64,000 nt of DNA from Torreya grandis (taxonomy: Eukaryota > Streptophyta > Pinopsida > Cupressales > Taxaceae), in assembly GCA_037957365.1 (NCBI GenBank), contig JARHVA010002426.1, positions 315,001-379,000 of the forward strand, in the 5' to 3' direction. Each line of letters begins with the position of its first letter. The first letter of the stretch is position 1. A program made the translations under genes and the position numbers. Positions 23,710-35,762 of the stretch are shown here, piece after piece. A model generated the notes under the pieces. That model saw only the letters and a program-made list of their open reading frames with translations. It did not search any database and was not told the DNA's origin.

Positions 23710-23941
23710 TCATTGATGACAACCATATATTGAAACTCCTCCCCCTTGTTGCACCATATTTTCTATCTAAATACTTCTTTGCTGTAGCTCCCATTTTTTG
23801 TGACATCCTCTTTTTGTACTTCTCCCCCTCTGACATGAATGGCAAAGGGTCTATCCAAGAGATAGTACTTAGCTCCCCCTCAGCTGATGCTTCCCTTCAG
23901 TGGCAAGAAGTAAAATAAATTACTCCCAACTTCTCACGTAG

Positions 23942-25399
23942 TTACTCAAATGTGTCCTTTGGAAGTGCCTTCATGAAAATATCTACTATTTGCTTTGTTG
24001 TATTAATGTATTCCAATTTGACTTGATGATTTGTAACTTTCTCTCTCAAGAAATGGTTTCTGATTGGAATATGTTTTGTTCTAGAGTGCATCATCAGATT
24101 ATTTGAAATATTTATGGTACTAGTGTTGTCACAATATATAGAGATAGGTTGATCATACTTTACCTTGATATCTTCCAGAGTCTGCTTCATCCAAAGCACT
24201 TGAGTGCAACACAAAACTACAGCTATATACTCTGCCTCTGCTATGGATAGTGAAATTAAATTTTGTTTCTTGCTTAGCCAAGATACTAAGCTATCACCAA
24301 GGAAAAATACACCTCCACTTGTACTCTTCTTGTCATCTAGTAAACCTACCTAATCTGAGTCTGTATATGCCACTAAAGTGAAATTTTTCCCCGTAGGATA
24401 CCATAATCCATAGTCCAGGGTACCCTTTATATATCTAAATATCCTCTTCATAACTTGTACATGAGTTTCCTTGGGGGTTGCTTGATATCATGCCATCATG
24501 CCTACTGCCTACATGATATCTAGCCTATAAGCCATCAGATACAAAAGATTGCCAATCATTGATATATAGAGAGAGTGATCTACATTTGGTTATTCCTCAT
24601 CCTTACTTATCTTGTTTCCTATGGCCATTAGTGTGCTAACAGGTGCACAGTCCTCAAAACCAAATTTCTTCAACATTTCCTTGGCATACTTGGTTTGAGA
24701 AATGAAGATTCCTTTATTGGATCGAGATATTTGTAATCCAAGAAAGAAAGATAACTCTCCAAGCATGGACATCTCAAACTCCTTTTGTATGCCTTCAATG
24801 AATCCCTTCATCAGCTTCTCACTATCTCCTCCAAATATTATGTCATCAACATAGACAACAACTATCAACTGATGCTCACCTATAGTTTTTATATATAAGT
24901 TATTGTCGGTGAAACCTATTTTAAATCCTTGATCTTGAAAATAATTGTCAAGTCTCGCATACCAAGATCTAGGGGCTTGCTTCAGGCCATACAAGGCTTT
25001 ATTCAATCTACAAACATATCTACTATAATTTGAAAGGATAAATCTCTTAGGTTGTTCAATAAATACTTCCTCTTCTAGTTTTCCATTCAGGAACATAGAC
25101 TTCACATCCATCTGATATACTTTGAAATTTTTAAATACCGCATAGGCAAGAAACATTATGATTGCTTCTAACCTAGCTATTAGAGCAAAAGTTTATTCAA
25201 AGTCAACTTATTTGATCTAAGCATACCCCTTGCACACTAATATCACTTTGTTCCAGGTCACTTGACCATCCTCATTCAATTTGTTTCTATACACCCATTT
25301 TGTGCCGATCACATTCTGATTTATTGGTCTTGGCACTTGCTCCCAAGTTTCATTCTTTTCAATCTGGTCCAACTCCCCTTTCATTGCTTTCACCCAATG
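23942..25399 (-). pseudogene. Copia reverse transcriptase and RNase H, decayed
   Basis: The RT includes TFALIARLEAI, YQMDVKSMFLNGKLEEEVF (motif A Asp in MDVK), CRLNKALYGLKQAPRSWY and the catalytic YVDD at about 24843-24854. FEMSMLGELSFFLGLQI and a 188-codon open stretch (24590-25156) follow. RNase H has the DSD/WVG site near 24.35 kb, with its Trp changed to a stop, SIAEAEYIA near 24.24 kb, YCDNTSTINISNN and HSRTKHIPIRNHFLRE. The domains copy element RNA into DNA and remove the RNA strand. The core RT residues survive, but the polyprotein is broken. Confidence 0.95.
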
Positions 25400-26946
25400 T
25401 TCATCATGGATAACTTATGAAAAGTTTTTGGGTTAAATTTTAGATAATAAAAAAAAATTACTTGCTCAGAATTACTTACCAACCTTCTTCTGGTCTGCAC
25501 TTTAGTATCTAAATTTCCAATAATCTGGCTCTTAGCATGATTTTTCTAGATGAGTCAGGATGGAGCTTTAGTGTCTTGTCACTCATATTCATCCATATTT
25601 TCTACTTAAATGCCTTCTTCTTCAATAATATCAGGTACTTGTAATGGACCGCTTTCTTTCTGAACTCCAGCTTCATCTACTCTAACACTCACACTTTCTA
25701 TCATCTTTTGAGTCCTCTTGTTATAGCATTTGTATGCTTTACTCTTGGAAAGATATCCAAGGAATATTCCTTCATATGCTTTCAAGTCAAATTTTCCCAA
25801 GTCTTCTTTAGTTCTCTTGATAAAACATCTGCTACCAAATACTTTGAAGTAGTTGATAGAAGTTGGTCTCCCCTTCCATAACTCATACGAAGTCTTGTCA
25901 CTGTTGACTCTAAGTTGTCCTCTATTCAAGATGTGTACTATAGTTTCTGTTGCCTCTCTCCAATATTTATCTAGCAGCTTAGATTCATTCAACATTGTTC
26001 TTGCCATTTCTTAAACTATCCTATTTTTTCATTCTACAACCCCATTCTGTTGTGGGGTTCTGACAACTGAGTAATGTCTTTTTATTCCATGTTCTTCACA
26101 ATACTCAATGAATTCACTAGAAATGAACTCTCCTCCTCGGTCAGACCTTAGACATTTGATTCTCAACCCAGTTTCATTTTCAACCAAAGCTTTAAATGCT
26201 TTGAAATTGATGAATACTTCAGATTTTTCTTTCAAGAATGTCACCCATGTCATTCGAGTATAATGATTAATTAATAACATAAAATACCTCTCACCTTGAG
26301 TACTATGTGTTATAGTGGGTCCACATAGATCGGTGTGAATGAGCTCTAGTATCTTGGTGGTAGAATACTCCTTTTTTTTGAAATGTGCTATGGTCTGCTT
26401 TTCGTGCTGACATTGTTTACAAAATGTGCTTGAGGGCTTTGTAATTTTTGGAATGTCTTTTACTGCCTACTTCTTGCTAATATTCAAAAGGTTGTCAAAG
26501 TTTATATGACCCATTATTTTGTGCCAAATCCAACTTTCTTTGACTTGAATTAAACAACATTTCTCTCCTTTGACATCCGCCAACATGTATAAGTTGTTAC
26601 CTATCTTGTGAGCATCTCCAATCAATTCATCTGTGTCTCTCTTTATGATTTCACATCATTCTATGAAGAACTTGAGTGTGTGTCCTTGGTCACACATTTG
26701 GCTCACACTCAAAAGATTATGCTTAAGTCCTTCCACATTTAATACATTTTCAATTTTAGTTTTATCATTATCCAAGATGAGCATATCTTTTCCCATAATT
26801 TTGGTTGTGGTGTTGTCTCCAAATTTCACTGTACCTCCATTGATCTTCTTTAGTGAGATAAGATTGCTTTTATCTCATATCATATGTCTTGAACAACTGC
26901 TATCAATGAACTAGGGCTATCCCTCATCTCTTGCATGAAGTGTTGT
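25400..26946 (-). pseudogene. Copia protease and integrase, decayed
   Basis: Near 26.9 kb DSSCSRHM stands for the aspartic protease motif DSGCSRHM, with Gly changed to Ser. The integrase HHCC zinc site follows at 26.40-26.52 kb (WHKIMGHINFDNLL...CKQCQHEK). The catalytic core contains ILELIHTDLCGP, then WVTFLKEKSEVFINFKAF, LRSDRGGEFISSEFIEYC and HYSVVRTPQQNGVVE, so the Asp, Asp and Glu of the DD(35)E triad are at least partly present. MARTMLNES...YWREA and GSRCFIKRTK..LGKFD (25606-26007) are the C-terminal part. Stops occur after NGVVE and elsewhere. Integrase would insert the cDNA in the nucleus. Confidence 0.92.
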
Positions 26947-28926
26947 CTAGACAATCATGGAATCTTCAACTTGATTCTTCATCCATGTATTCATTTGATC
27001 CCTCTTCTTTATAATTTGGGCCGTGAATCTTTGATCATTCTTCACCGATTTGAACACACTCCTATAATAGCGAGCTATGTGTCCATAATTATTACATTTG
27101 TAACATATAATAGCTTCTTCATCAAAGCCTGATAAAGGAGCAAATGAGTTGTATCTTTTGTTTGAAGCTCTATGAGTTCTCTTATCTCCGTTCCTAAAAT
27201 CATTATCCCTAGCTCTCTTCCTACAATCTAGCTTCTTGTGACCAAAATGGTTACAATAATAGCAATAACCATAAAAGTAATTACCAAACCTAGTTTGACT
27301 AGTGTATCTTGGAGTAGGTGGTCTTTTGTAGTTTTGTTCTTTTCTGCCTTCTTTGTCAGAATTGGTCTTCGTGTTCTTGGATTTAGTATAGTTCTTAGTC
27401 TTTTCTCTAATTACTTTTACCATAGGCTCTATGGAAGTTGTAGCCTTTTATTTCTCGTTTTCATATCTAATACTTGTCTTGTTTGACAGTGATCTTTGAC
27501 TTCCCAAAATTTCATTTTACACTTGATTACTTTTCTCAGATTTCAATTCATTAACTACTTTATTATTCACCTTTTCAAGATGTCTTTTTAAAGAAGCAAT
27601 CTTAGATTCATACCTTTTACAATCTTCACTTTTTTCCCTTTAATTGATTTATTAGATCTTCTTCAAATTTCTTAGCTTTTTTCAATCTGAGCCTGTAGAT
27701 CAATAATCATCTTGTTTGATTCTTCTAGGCCTTGTGCCAATCTAGCTTCTGAGTCCTGACTCTCCTTTGCATATTTCTCAATTTGAAACTTCTGTCTTAA
27801 ATTTATTTTCTTGAGAAACTTTATCTCCCCTAAGGCACAAATAAGTTCTTCTTCAAGGTTCATTTCTACTTCTTCTTCTTCCTCTATATTGCTCTTGCTA
27901 GTAAAGACATCTTCTTCTATGGCCATGAATAAAATCTCTATATTATCATTATCTGAGTCATTGACTTCACTTTCTTTGAAAGAGATAATGTTCCTATTAG
28001 AGTATAGACTCTTCTTTTATGTTTTGAACTTTTGCTTATCCTTGCTATGCTTGAAATTCTACTTATACTTGGATTTACTTTCTTCATCATCACTATTATC
28101 CTTTTCAGGACACTTAGCTACAAAATGACCTACCTTACCACAGTTAAAGCATTTGAACAATAAATAACTTGTGTACTTGTGTGAGCCTCTCTTCAGCTTA
28201 CGAATGACTATGGCTTCCTTTTCATCCTCTTCTCCGCTTGAGCTATCACTCGGTTCTGGCTCTTTGTCTTTCTCCTTTCATGATGCTTTGAAGGCTGCTT
28301 CTTTTTTAGATGGTCTCTTTGATTCTGTCCTCATTTCATAAGCAGTGAGAATTCTGTGTAGGTCATCCATTTGTAGCTTGTCAAGATCTCTCATTTCCTC
28401 TACAGTAGAGGCCTTCGCATCAAATCTTAGTGGTAAAGAACTTAGCACCTTTTGGACTATGGTAGACTCCTCTACCTTTTCTCCAAGTCCTCAAATCACA
28501 TTCATGATTTCATCAACTCGGAAAAGATAACTTGCAATGTTCTCTTCTTCCTTCATTTTGAGACTCTCAAACTATCTCTTGTGAGTCTAAAACTTGGCTT
28601 GTGTAACCTTTCCATCACCCTCATAGATGGTCTTAAGCTTCTCCCAAATCTCATGTGCTGATTTTAACTTTTACAAACTCAGATTCAGAAAGACTGCACA
28701 TAATAGTGTTCATTGCCTTAGCATTATTTTCGCTAGCCTTCTTTCCAATGGGATATGTTGGTGGTGTTTGTGGCTTTGTGTATCCATTTACAACATATTA
28801 CCAAATGTCAAACCCAAGGTCCATCAAATATGTCCTCATTCTTATGCTCCAAAAAGCATAATTACTTCAGTCAAATAATGGTGCCTTATTTATGGAAAAA
28901 CCTTCTTGACCTTGTGAACCAGCCAT
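26947..28926 (-). pseudogene. Copia gag polyprotein, decayed
   Basis: ATG at 28926 (MAGSQGQEGFSINKAPLFD) starts about 50 bases after the primer site. NYAFWSIRMRTYLMDLGFD follows, with a TGG-to-TGA stop just before it; this is the UBN2/DUF4219-type capsid entry of copia gags. A zinc knuckle CFNCGKVGHFVAKC lies at about 28109-28155, then an acidic Glu-rich and coiled-coil segment (27672-27926), then two more knuckle-like sites near 27.1-27.25 kb: CYYCNHFGHKKLDC (intact) and CYKCNNYGHIARYY (last Cys lost). Gag packages the element RNA in the cytoplasm. Several stops and shifts make this copy non-functional. Confidence 0.88.
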
Positions 28927-28975
28927 GTGTGCTTTACCTGATCTACCTTCTAGTAGTCAAACTATATCTGAAGGA

Positions 28976-28992
28976 ACCCACTCTTATACCAA
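28976..28992 (-). promoter_or_regulatory. Copia primer-binding site (tRNA-iMet)
   Basis: On the minus strand, directly after the 5' LTR, ttggtataagagtgggttcc is close to the canonical tggtatcagagc(.)gggttcc site that pairs with initiator tRNA-Met. Confidence 0.85.
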
Positions 28993-29202
28993 TTGTTAAG
29001 CATAGGCTATAACTGAGAGGGGGGTGAATCAGTAATAGATATCTTTTTCATTTTTTAAATAAATAATTATTCCACTTAAGATATGTAATATAATTAAATC
29101 ATAACTCACATAACACAAAGTAATAGTGACACAAGATTTATATGTGAAAACCCTTTTAGGAGAAAACCACAGAGAAATAGATCTCATTATAAAAATTCAT
29201 AG

Positions 29203-29350
29203 GCACCAACCTATTGGAGCACCAACCCCAATACAATTTTGTAAGCACCAACTTCCAGGAGCACCAACTCCTCTGCCAAGCACCAACTCACTGAATCTTC
29301 GTGAGCACCAACTCACTGGAACACCAACCCCTTTGAAGGAAGGCACCAAC
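29203..29350 (-). repeat. GTTGGTGC motif array in the copia LTR leader
   Basis: The octamer gcaccaac (GTTGGTGC in element sense) occurs about eight times at irregular 15-27 base spacing, and likewise in the other LTR (about 23063-23210). It lies downstream of the TATA box, so it would be in the transcribed leader and at the 3' end of the RNA. Confidence 0.75.
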
Positions 29351-29600
29351 CCTTTGGACGAAATAACACTTATATCTTTGACTTTTTGCTTACACAATAT
29401 ATGTTAGGACTTTGCTTCTTCACTCTTTTAGATCCGATCAATTATAATATAGCTTTGCTGCTATATATCTTTATACTTTGCTTATGTTGCTTTGTTTCAA
29501 CAACCACTTTTCTTCTCAAATATTTTTGCTCTTTCTCTCTCACATTTATATGATCTTCAATCAAATCGAATAATTGTTATACTTCCACATCTCTTCTCCC

Positions 29601-29608
29601 TTATATAG
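29601..29608 (-). promoter_or_regulatory. TATA box of the copia 5' LTR
   Basis: ctatataaggg on the minus strand lies about 60 bases downstream of the 22-bp U3 array, as expected for the LTR promoter. The other LTR has the mutated form cgatataagg. Confidence 0.65.
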
Positions 29609-29666
29609 CCGTTAACGGATGTCTCCCATCCAAGAGTTACCTCTTCACTAAGAGATGTGACTGTTG

Positions 29667-29765
29667 ACATTTCCGTTCACTTCCGTCAACATTTCCATTC
29701 ACTTTCGGCAACAATTCCGTTCACTTCCGACAACAATTCCATTCACTTCTGGCAACAATTCCATT
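29667..29765 (-). repeat. 22-bp U3 repeat array in the copia LTR
   Basis: Four to five units of about 22 bp with consensus (plus strand) ttccrttcacttccgrcaaca stand upstream of the TATA box in element sense. A more decayed copy is at about 23538-23640 in the other LTR. Position suggests enhancer elements; function is inferred. Confidence 0.75.
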
Positions 29766-30617
29766 TGACATTTCCATTCATATCTGTTACAATTCCTTTG
29801 AAATCGATGACAATATTTCCAACATGAAATTGATAATGTTGTCATATATGAGATCTTGTATTTTATGTATTATATTGAAATATAGGTTCGTCGAATGCCC
29901 TGCAATCTGATAATATTAACAATATCCATTTCCATCATAGTTCCTTAGTATGGGTCTTTTTGGATTTACAGAGTGTGGTGGAAGGAATGTTATAAGGTTA
30001 TAACCAATAAAATTATTTATTAGCACATGAGGAGGTGATGGAAATAATGAAAAATATGCATTTGGTGAAACAATTAGTTGTAATTATTTTTTAGGCGATT
30101 ACAATGAGTTAATTATAATATTTTGTTGAATATTATTATCTTTTTTTAAAGTTTATAATTTGATTTTTATTTTTGAATTAGTCATAAGAGTCGATGTGTA
30201 TTTAATTCTATTCTAATAAATTATTTTTGCTTCTTTATCTATCATTATCTAACCATACCATTTTTATGATCTAGATTACTTATACACTAGAAATGTTAAA
30301 ACTTGATATATATCTTTCACTGTCATTTGAAAATCATTCATAATTTTTTATCTTTTTGAATGACATTTTTATTGATAAGCATTGAATAACTGAAAACTAA
30401 TAAATCTTGGAGCCTAAGCAAACACATTCATTAAAATAATAAAATCTAGAGCTCAAGCAACCACATCCATTAGATTTCCTAATGGTATGATCGTATTTAA
30501 ACCTTTTTGAAATTAAATACAATTAAAAATATATGAGATCCTACAACTCTAGTTTAAGTTTGAATGATCAAATTTATTTTTTAAACCTTAAAAATAAAAT
30601 AAAATTATTATAATGAT

Positions 30618-30639
30618 TATATATATATATATATATATT
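30618..30639. repeat. (AT)n microsatellite
   Basis: About eleven AT dinucleotides in an AT-rich context. Confidence 0.85.
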
Positions 30640-30728
30640 CTCTAATGCTCTAATGTTTCTTTCTTTAGGAGTGAGTTATAAGACAAACATTAGCTCTTGC
30701 CTATTATTTAATTCTACCATTAAAAACG

Positions 30729-31016
30729 TTGTGGAACGGAACAAATTGGTGTGGAAGAAAAAGCAGACGAACGAATACCTGCAACCTAGAGATTGATATG
30801 CGATCCAAGGGCTCAAGCTTCTCCAAAATTTTGCCGACAAAATCTGTAGTTATTGAGGAGGAGATTGATATTACCCTAGAGATTGATATGCTTGATCCGA
30901 GGGCTCCATTTATGCATTTGTAGAGCATGGATGGAGGAGGAGATGATATACTGTATGAATGCATATATTGTGGGAAAAATTTTGAAAAATCTCAAATTAA
31001 GAAACTAATTGAATAA
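30729..31016 (+). other. Small coding-like island with repeated LEIDM and a CxxC...CxC pattern
   Basis: A 64-codon frame (30729-30923) contains NLEIDMRSKGSS and, 30 codons on, TLEIDMLDPRAP. This comes from a partly repeated DNA segment: cctagagattgatatgc at about 30786 and 30876, each followed by gatcc(a/g)agggctc. A second short frame from ATG 30927 gives ILYECIYCGKNFEKSQIKK, stops at 31014, and would continue NPSYCPCGFE, so four Cys are spaced like a zinc ribbon. No family can be named. It may be an eroded exon or a chance island. Confidence 0.25.
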
Positions 31017-33222
31017 AATCCTTCCTATTGTCCCTGTGGATTTGAATGATACAAGAAATGAATCGGATCTGCAACTTTGAAGGTAAAGGGTTTCCTTTGA
31101 TCCCATGAGATTACGTAAATAGATTCGTGCATATTTGTGAAGATGGTCTATGTAAAAGCACATCAAGAGGTAATCTATTTATAAATAGAAATCATGTGTT
31201 TTACTACACACACATCAAGGTGCACAAGGAAATCATTTCTCATAGAAGAATGAATTTGTGTGATAGAATTCACCTAGAAGTGAATTGAGATGTTTAAGGG
31301 AAGATAATTGAATAATATCCAGCTTTGACCAACCCATGTAAACCTACGTCTAGTTACCTAGACACCCATCCAGTTACATAAAATTAAATTAAACTCTAGG
31401 ATAAGGGTTGGTGAAGTTAGATGGCATGCAAATCTATCATGTTAAGTACTTGGGATTAAGTGGCACAATAGTGACATGTGATATGGCTACATATTAGGTG
31501 TACAAATTTACACATATATGTAATACTTTATTAATGAAAATTTCAACTTATTTAAGGAAGTCAACAAAGGAATAACTAGAAGCATAGAAACAAAGTTGTA
31601 TTGCGAAGTATAAGCTAGATTGAGAAAATCCTCATTTAGAGGTGGAGATTCTAGCCTATAACTTGATGGTATAAGGCACATAAACATGAGTGCATAAAAG
31701 TCTAATATACTTAATGATTTTAGAGAGATATCCAAGTACGAGGACTAGACAATAGGGCCAAGAAATCAAATGTAATAGATGGGAAGTTAAAATATCTCGA
31801 AACTTTTAATTTAATGATTGAAATTAAACATTTATATGAGTATATGTTTTGTAAGAATGGTGAAAGAGATTTAGGCTCCATTGTTAATGTACCAATTCAC
31901 TTGGATCCCTATACTCAATTACATCAGGGGGTACAAGAGTAGGTCAAACAATGTAAGTAGTGAGATTTAAGTGAGTGAGAAGGAGTTAGCAGACTATCAA
32001 ACATGAGTTAGCTATCTGAGTTTTGTTCTCCATCCTAAAGAAAGTGGGTAGATAATAAAAAAGGTGAATAAAATGAATACTTGTTGTGAAAGACAAGCTA
32101 CATAATATTTTGAATGAGATCACGTTGTAGTAGTTCATATGCCCATAACACATATTTAGGATGGTGACATACAAACCTCGCATCAAAAAACATGAGGAGT
32201 TGTTGGGCGTGAAATAATGCATATAGTAGCTATGTTTCTATGAAATCTATGAGGATCACAAAGTGGTTGTTTTGATTAAAGGATGAGAAAAGTGAATTAG
32301 GAAGTGTGTAGAAGCAAGTTACGACCATAGTGGCACATGTAGAGTTTCCAAATAATGAAGGGGCATGTTTAGGTGAAGCATAAATATATTATCGATCTTG
32401 ATGAAAACAATGCATGGAAGTGAAAATACATTTTGAAATGAGAATTTGTGTTGGGTAAAAAGTGTCCATGGAAGTTTCTCACTATCATGTGCATATGTGT
32501 AGATAAAAAATTGTAAAGAAAATGACTCAAAAAAATGCCAAGATAAATGTGATGTGATGTCACAAATATCAGAGATGATTGATAAGATAACATTTAGAGT
32601 GTATGCATTGTAGAGAAGGATAAGATGGGAAGATAATATAGCTATTACAATGATGAATCTAATGAAGATAATAGAACCCTATAATGGGAAGAAAACCGTA
32701 GAATGGATGGAGTGCATAGAGAATCAACATGGAGCTGAATCACTTATGTCCTCAATAAGAGAAAGCCTTGGGTCATGGATGAGGAGTCTTATGTCTTACA
32801 CAAGGTTGTTGAGGACCCCAACAAGCTATATTTTTATTAGAGGGGGCTATATTATAGCATAAAACGTGCTAGAGATGTCTTTGAAAAATGATAAAATGGA
32901 ACATCAAAAATAAGGTGCATTATCGGGAATAAATCATTGCCAAATCACTAAAACAGATACTGAATCCACAAGATCATCCTACATTATGGAGAAGGCACAT
33001 ATTCACGAAGAATAGTATCTTCGAGGATAATTTCACCTTCAAAGGTGACATGCAATATGAGCCATATAAATAACAATAAATAAAATGGTTATGCACAATT
33101 CATATAAGACTAAAACCTCATAGAGTATTTCAAGGATGCTAACCTAGAAGGAGGAGAGGATATAGAATATTATTTTAAGAGATATTGCATGTTGAAACTG
33201 GAGATGAATGGAGAAAATAAAT

Positions 33223-33354
33223 TTGATGTGGAAAGTGAGATATTACCATGTGAAAAGTGTAGTCGATTGCAAAAAAGAGAATTGATGTGGAAAGTGAGAT
33301 ATTACCATGTGAAAAGTGTAGTCGATTGCAAAAAAGAGAATTGATGTGGAAAGG
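33223..33354. repeat. Perfect 59-bp tandem repeat (2.2 copies)
   Basis: ttgatgtggaaagtgagata begins copies at 33223 and 33282, with a third partial copy at 33341. The two full units appear identical, so the duplication is recent. Confidence 0.92.
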
Positions 33355-34748
33355 GATGAGTTTAATTGTACACAACCTGAGGCTATTGTGTATAGCCAAA
33401 GCAAGGACAATGTGCATATGTATAAAAATATTCTTGAAGGAAATGTGGAAGACATGAATCAAGAACTAATGGATGAGGATTTTAATGAGGGAGATAATAG
33501 GGTCTTGTACAAGGGCGTGGCATGGATTTGAATGTTGGGTAGGAAAATTGAGTTGTAGGTATTAGTGTTTATGAAATATTCTCTTAAGTACACATTAAAT
33601 AAGAGATAATATAAGGTGTAATATTTTTTCGAAAGGCATGTGTCAAATTCCTATTGGAGGAAGCATGAAGAGGAGCCCCTTTGTATATGAAGGGTTTTCC
33701 AAGACTAAACAACTTGTAGCTTCATAGGATACACACAAGGAGGAATGATATGAAGGATTGGAGAATACCAACTTGATAGCATAAAGGTCGGTTTTGCATT
33801 TTATAAATGACATGCGTAGGGAGGGTTGCCATGGAGTACATGAAGGTAATTTCAAATGGGCACATGAAAGAAGGCAAGGTGATTCATAAAATAATATTTT
33901 AAATGTCTAGCAATGATAGATTATTGTGAGGGAGGATAAAATAATATAAAATTAAGAAAAGAGGAAGGTGGGAGCTCTTGATTCCCATAAAGATGAAGGT
34001 TTTTGTGCAAAAATAATTATAGAGTAGAAGAAATGAACATAATTATATTTGTATCATTATGTAATGAATAAAGAAAGTAAAGAAAACAAAAATGATTTTT
34101 AACAATTTCACTTGAAGGAAAATCAAAGGAAAAAGCATGTGGATAAATATCCATTTAAGGCTTCTGAGAAGACACGATGTGAAGAACATGTATGGACAAC
34201 ATACATCATTATAGAGGAATGGACTCTTACTAACCATAAAATAGAAAGGAACGCAAACATATGTGTGTTTTTATGTTTGAACTTTACTTTGCATGTTTTA
34301 ACATGTGATTTTGTGTATTTAAATAGCACTATATTTATGATAATTATTATATATATTTATTTAACATATATACACTAATCTTATTTTAATATTCATAAAA
34401 TTAAATAGTTTGACTTTTGAAAATAGTTTTGAAGATAACCAAACTCAGTGATACATAAAATAAAATATTAATATTTAAGGAGCAGAATCTTTTTAAATTT
34501 GGTAAAAGATAGAGTTTAAACAGCTTTTTATTGCATGCACCAATCACAGCGCGGTCTTACTAACATATAATATATAAATATTCCTCGCAGTGTCCTCAAA
34601 ATACAAGAAATTCACATTGAGGGCACTCATAATCTTATTGTGCCAGACGTTTTTATTTTCTTTTCTTGTAGATCTAAGGACAAAGTTTGGAATAGGGTGC
34701 ATGAATAATTGATTTTCTCTGGCTTAATTTTTCCTTTCCAGAGTTTCA

Positions 34749-35740
34749 ATGACAATAGAAATAATTTCAGGCCTTCCAGAAGATATATGGATGCAATGTC
34801 TGGTAAGGATTCCATATAAATTCCACAACAGACTTAGAACGTCTGCAAAAGATGGAATGCTATGCCGAGCAATGCTGATTTCTATCACGAGCGACAACGC
34901 CTTGGTGAGTGCGAGGAGGGCATTGCTTCCATTCAAAATTCCGAGGAAAACAGCAGGGGTTTTTAGGCAGTAATTGACTACCCTTTTGGCAACTGGTGGG
35001 AAAGGCTACCTCCAATTCCTACCAAATTTAACTTACAGTACACAAACTATCATTCTTGTGTGTACGTAAGATCCCATGTAAAACTGGCTGTGATGGGGCT
35101 TGTTACCTGGGACGGCTGCAACTCCAGACAGATGGTTCTCATATTTGATTTTTGGTCTCACCTGAAGGATCGATCTATATTGCCAGGGGACGCACTCAGT
35201 TTGACCCGGCACACAATGCTCCCCTCGAAGCATTTTTTTACGATGTGGAGCAACAACAGTGGTACTCTCTTCCTCCTATGAATCCCGATCTACTGCACAA
35301 GCATTATCTCGGTGCTTTTGCTTTTGTTCCGCCTCAAAATCATTGCCTCGGCACTTTTATCGGTGATAAATTTGTTGTGCTAACCTATGGGGATAGCTTC
35401 GGACAACCATTGACAATATCGTTGGGGCTAAAGGTGTTCATAACTGCGTTTCTGTGTTGGGGTTGCTATATTTGTTTGACATGGGAGAAGTGAAAGAAAT
35501 CGATCTTCTCCGCACTTCAGCTCCAACTCTTGTTGGGGAGTTTCCTTTTGGGGTTCGTGCTGTTGGTGGTATGACTGTATTTTTCTCAGCGCCGGCCATT
35601 GCAAAGACAACATCGTTAACACTGTTTTTTATCTCTTCAGGCCAAAAGAAGTTCAAACCAAGAAATGGAAAACCATTAATATATTTTATAAAATTCCAGC
35701 TCTTCGTTTTGATTATTCTGCTGCTAGTGCAATTATGATC
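34749..35740 (+). pseudogene. F-box/kelch-repeat protein pseudogene
   Basis: ATG 34749 gives MTIEIISGLPEDIWMQCL and VRIPYKFHNRLR, an F-box start (LP.D....CL.R.P). After a frameshift near 34835 the F-box continues NVCKRWNAMPSNADFYHERQ. An in-frame TAG (34964-34966) precedes VIDYPFGNWWERLPPIP, FNLQYTNYHSCVYVRSHVK and LAVMGLVTWDGCNSRQMVLI. Further shifts near 35158, 35415 and 35590 are needed to follow PEGSIYIARGRTQFDP, EAFFYDVEQQQWYSLPPM, NCVSVLGLLYLFDMGEVKE, FPFGVRAVGGM and NTVFYLFRPKEVQTKKWKTI. This is the plant F-box/kelch architecture; relatives act as SCF ubiquitin-ligase adaptors. Four shifts and a stop mark a dead copy without introns. The C-terminus is uncertain: a frame stays open to 35929. 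Confidence 0.8.
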
Positions 35741-35762
35741 TCTATATATTTTATAAAATTCC
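35680..35762. repeat. 18-bp direct repeat at the F-box pseudogene end
   Basis: tatattttataaaattcc occurs at 35680-35697 and again at 35745-35762, bracketing the last recognisable codons of the pseudogene. Confidence 0.8.

Larger units (their letters stand above)
22855..29824 (-). mobile_element. Complete but inactive Ty1/copia LTR retrotransposon
   Basis: Two LTRs (22855-23696 and 28994-29824) both begin tgttaagcatagg; the right one ends ttccaaca and the left ttacaaga. TGAAA occurs directly outside both (22850-22854 and 29825-29829), a 5-bp target duplication. The minus-strand order is primer site, gag, protease, integrase, reverse transcriptase, RNase H, polypurine tract: the copia order. 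The first ~155 LTR positions differ at about 12 sites by eye (near 8%), so the insertion is old. All reading frames carry stops. The RT sequence resembles SIRE-like lineages, but the lineage is not certain. Confidence 0.96.
28994..29824 (-). repeat. 5' LTR of the copia element
   Basis: 831 bp, from TG at 28994 to CA at 29824 on the plus strand. It would drive transcription leftward. It contains the U3 array, TATA box and transcribed GTTGGTGC array described separately. Confidence 0.95.
29830..34748. other. AT-rich non-coding stretch
   Basis: No gene is supported across 4.9 kb. It contains an (AT)n run near 30618-30639, a small less AT-rich island at 30.73-31.1 kb and a perfect 59-bp tandem repeat at 33.22-33.35 kb (all listed). 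Open frames near 32.65 and 33.35 kb are short and unlike known families. Confidence 0.5.

Noticed and set aside
26633..28878. Several plus-strand Ser/Leu-rich frames (for example 27811-28128)
   Set aside because: Antisense of the copia gag and polyprotein; Ser runs mirror the Glu-rich gag segment.
29203..29350. CRISPR-like look of the gcaccaac array
   Set aside because: The repeat is only 8 bases, spacing is irregular, the context is a plant LTR and the same array is in both LTRs.
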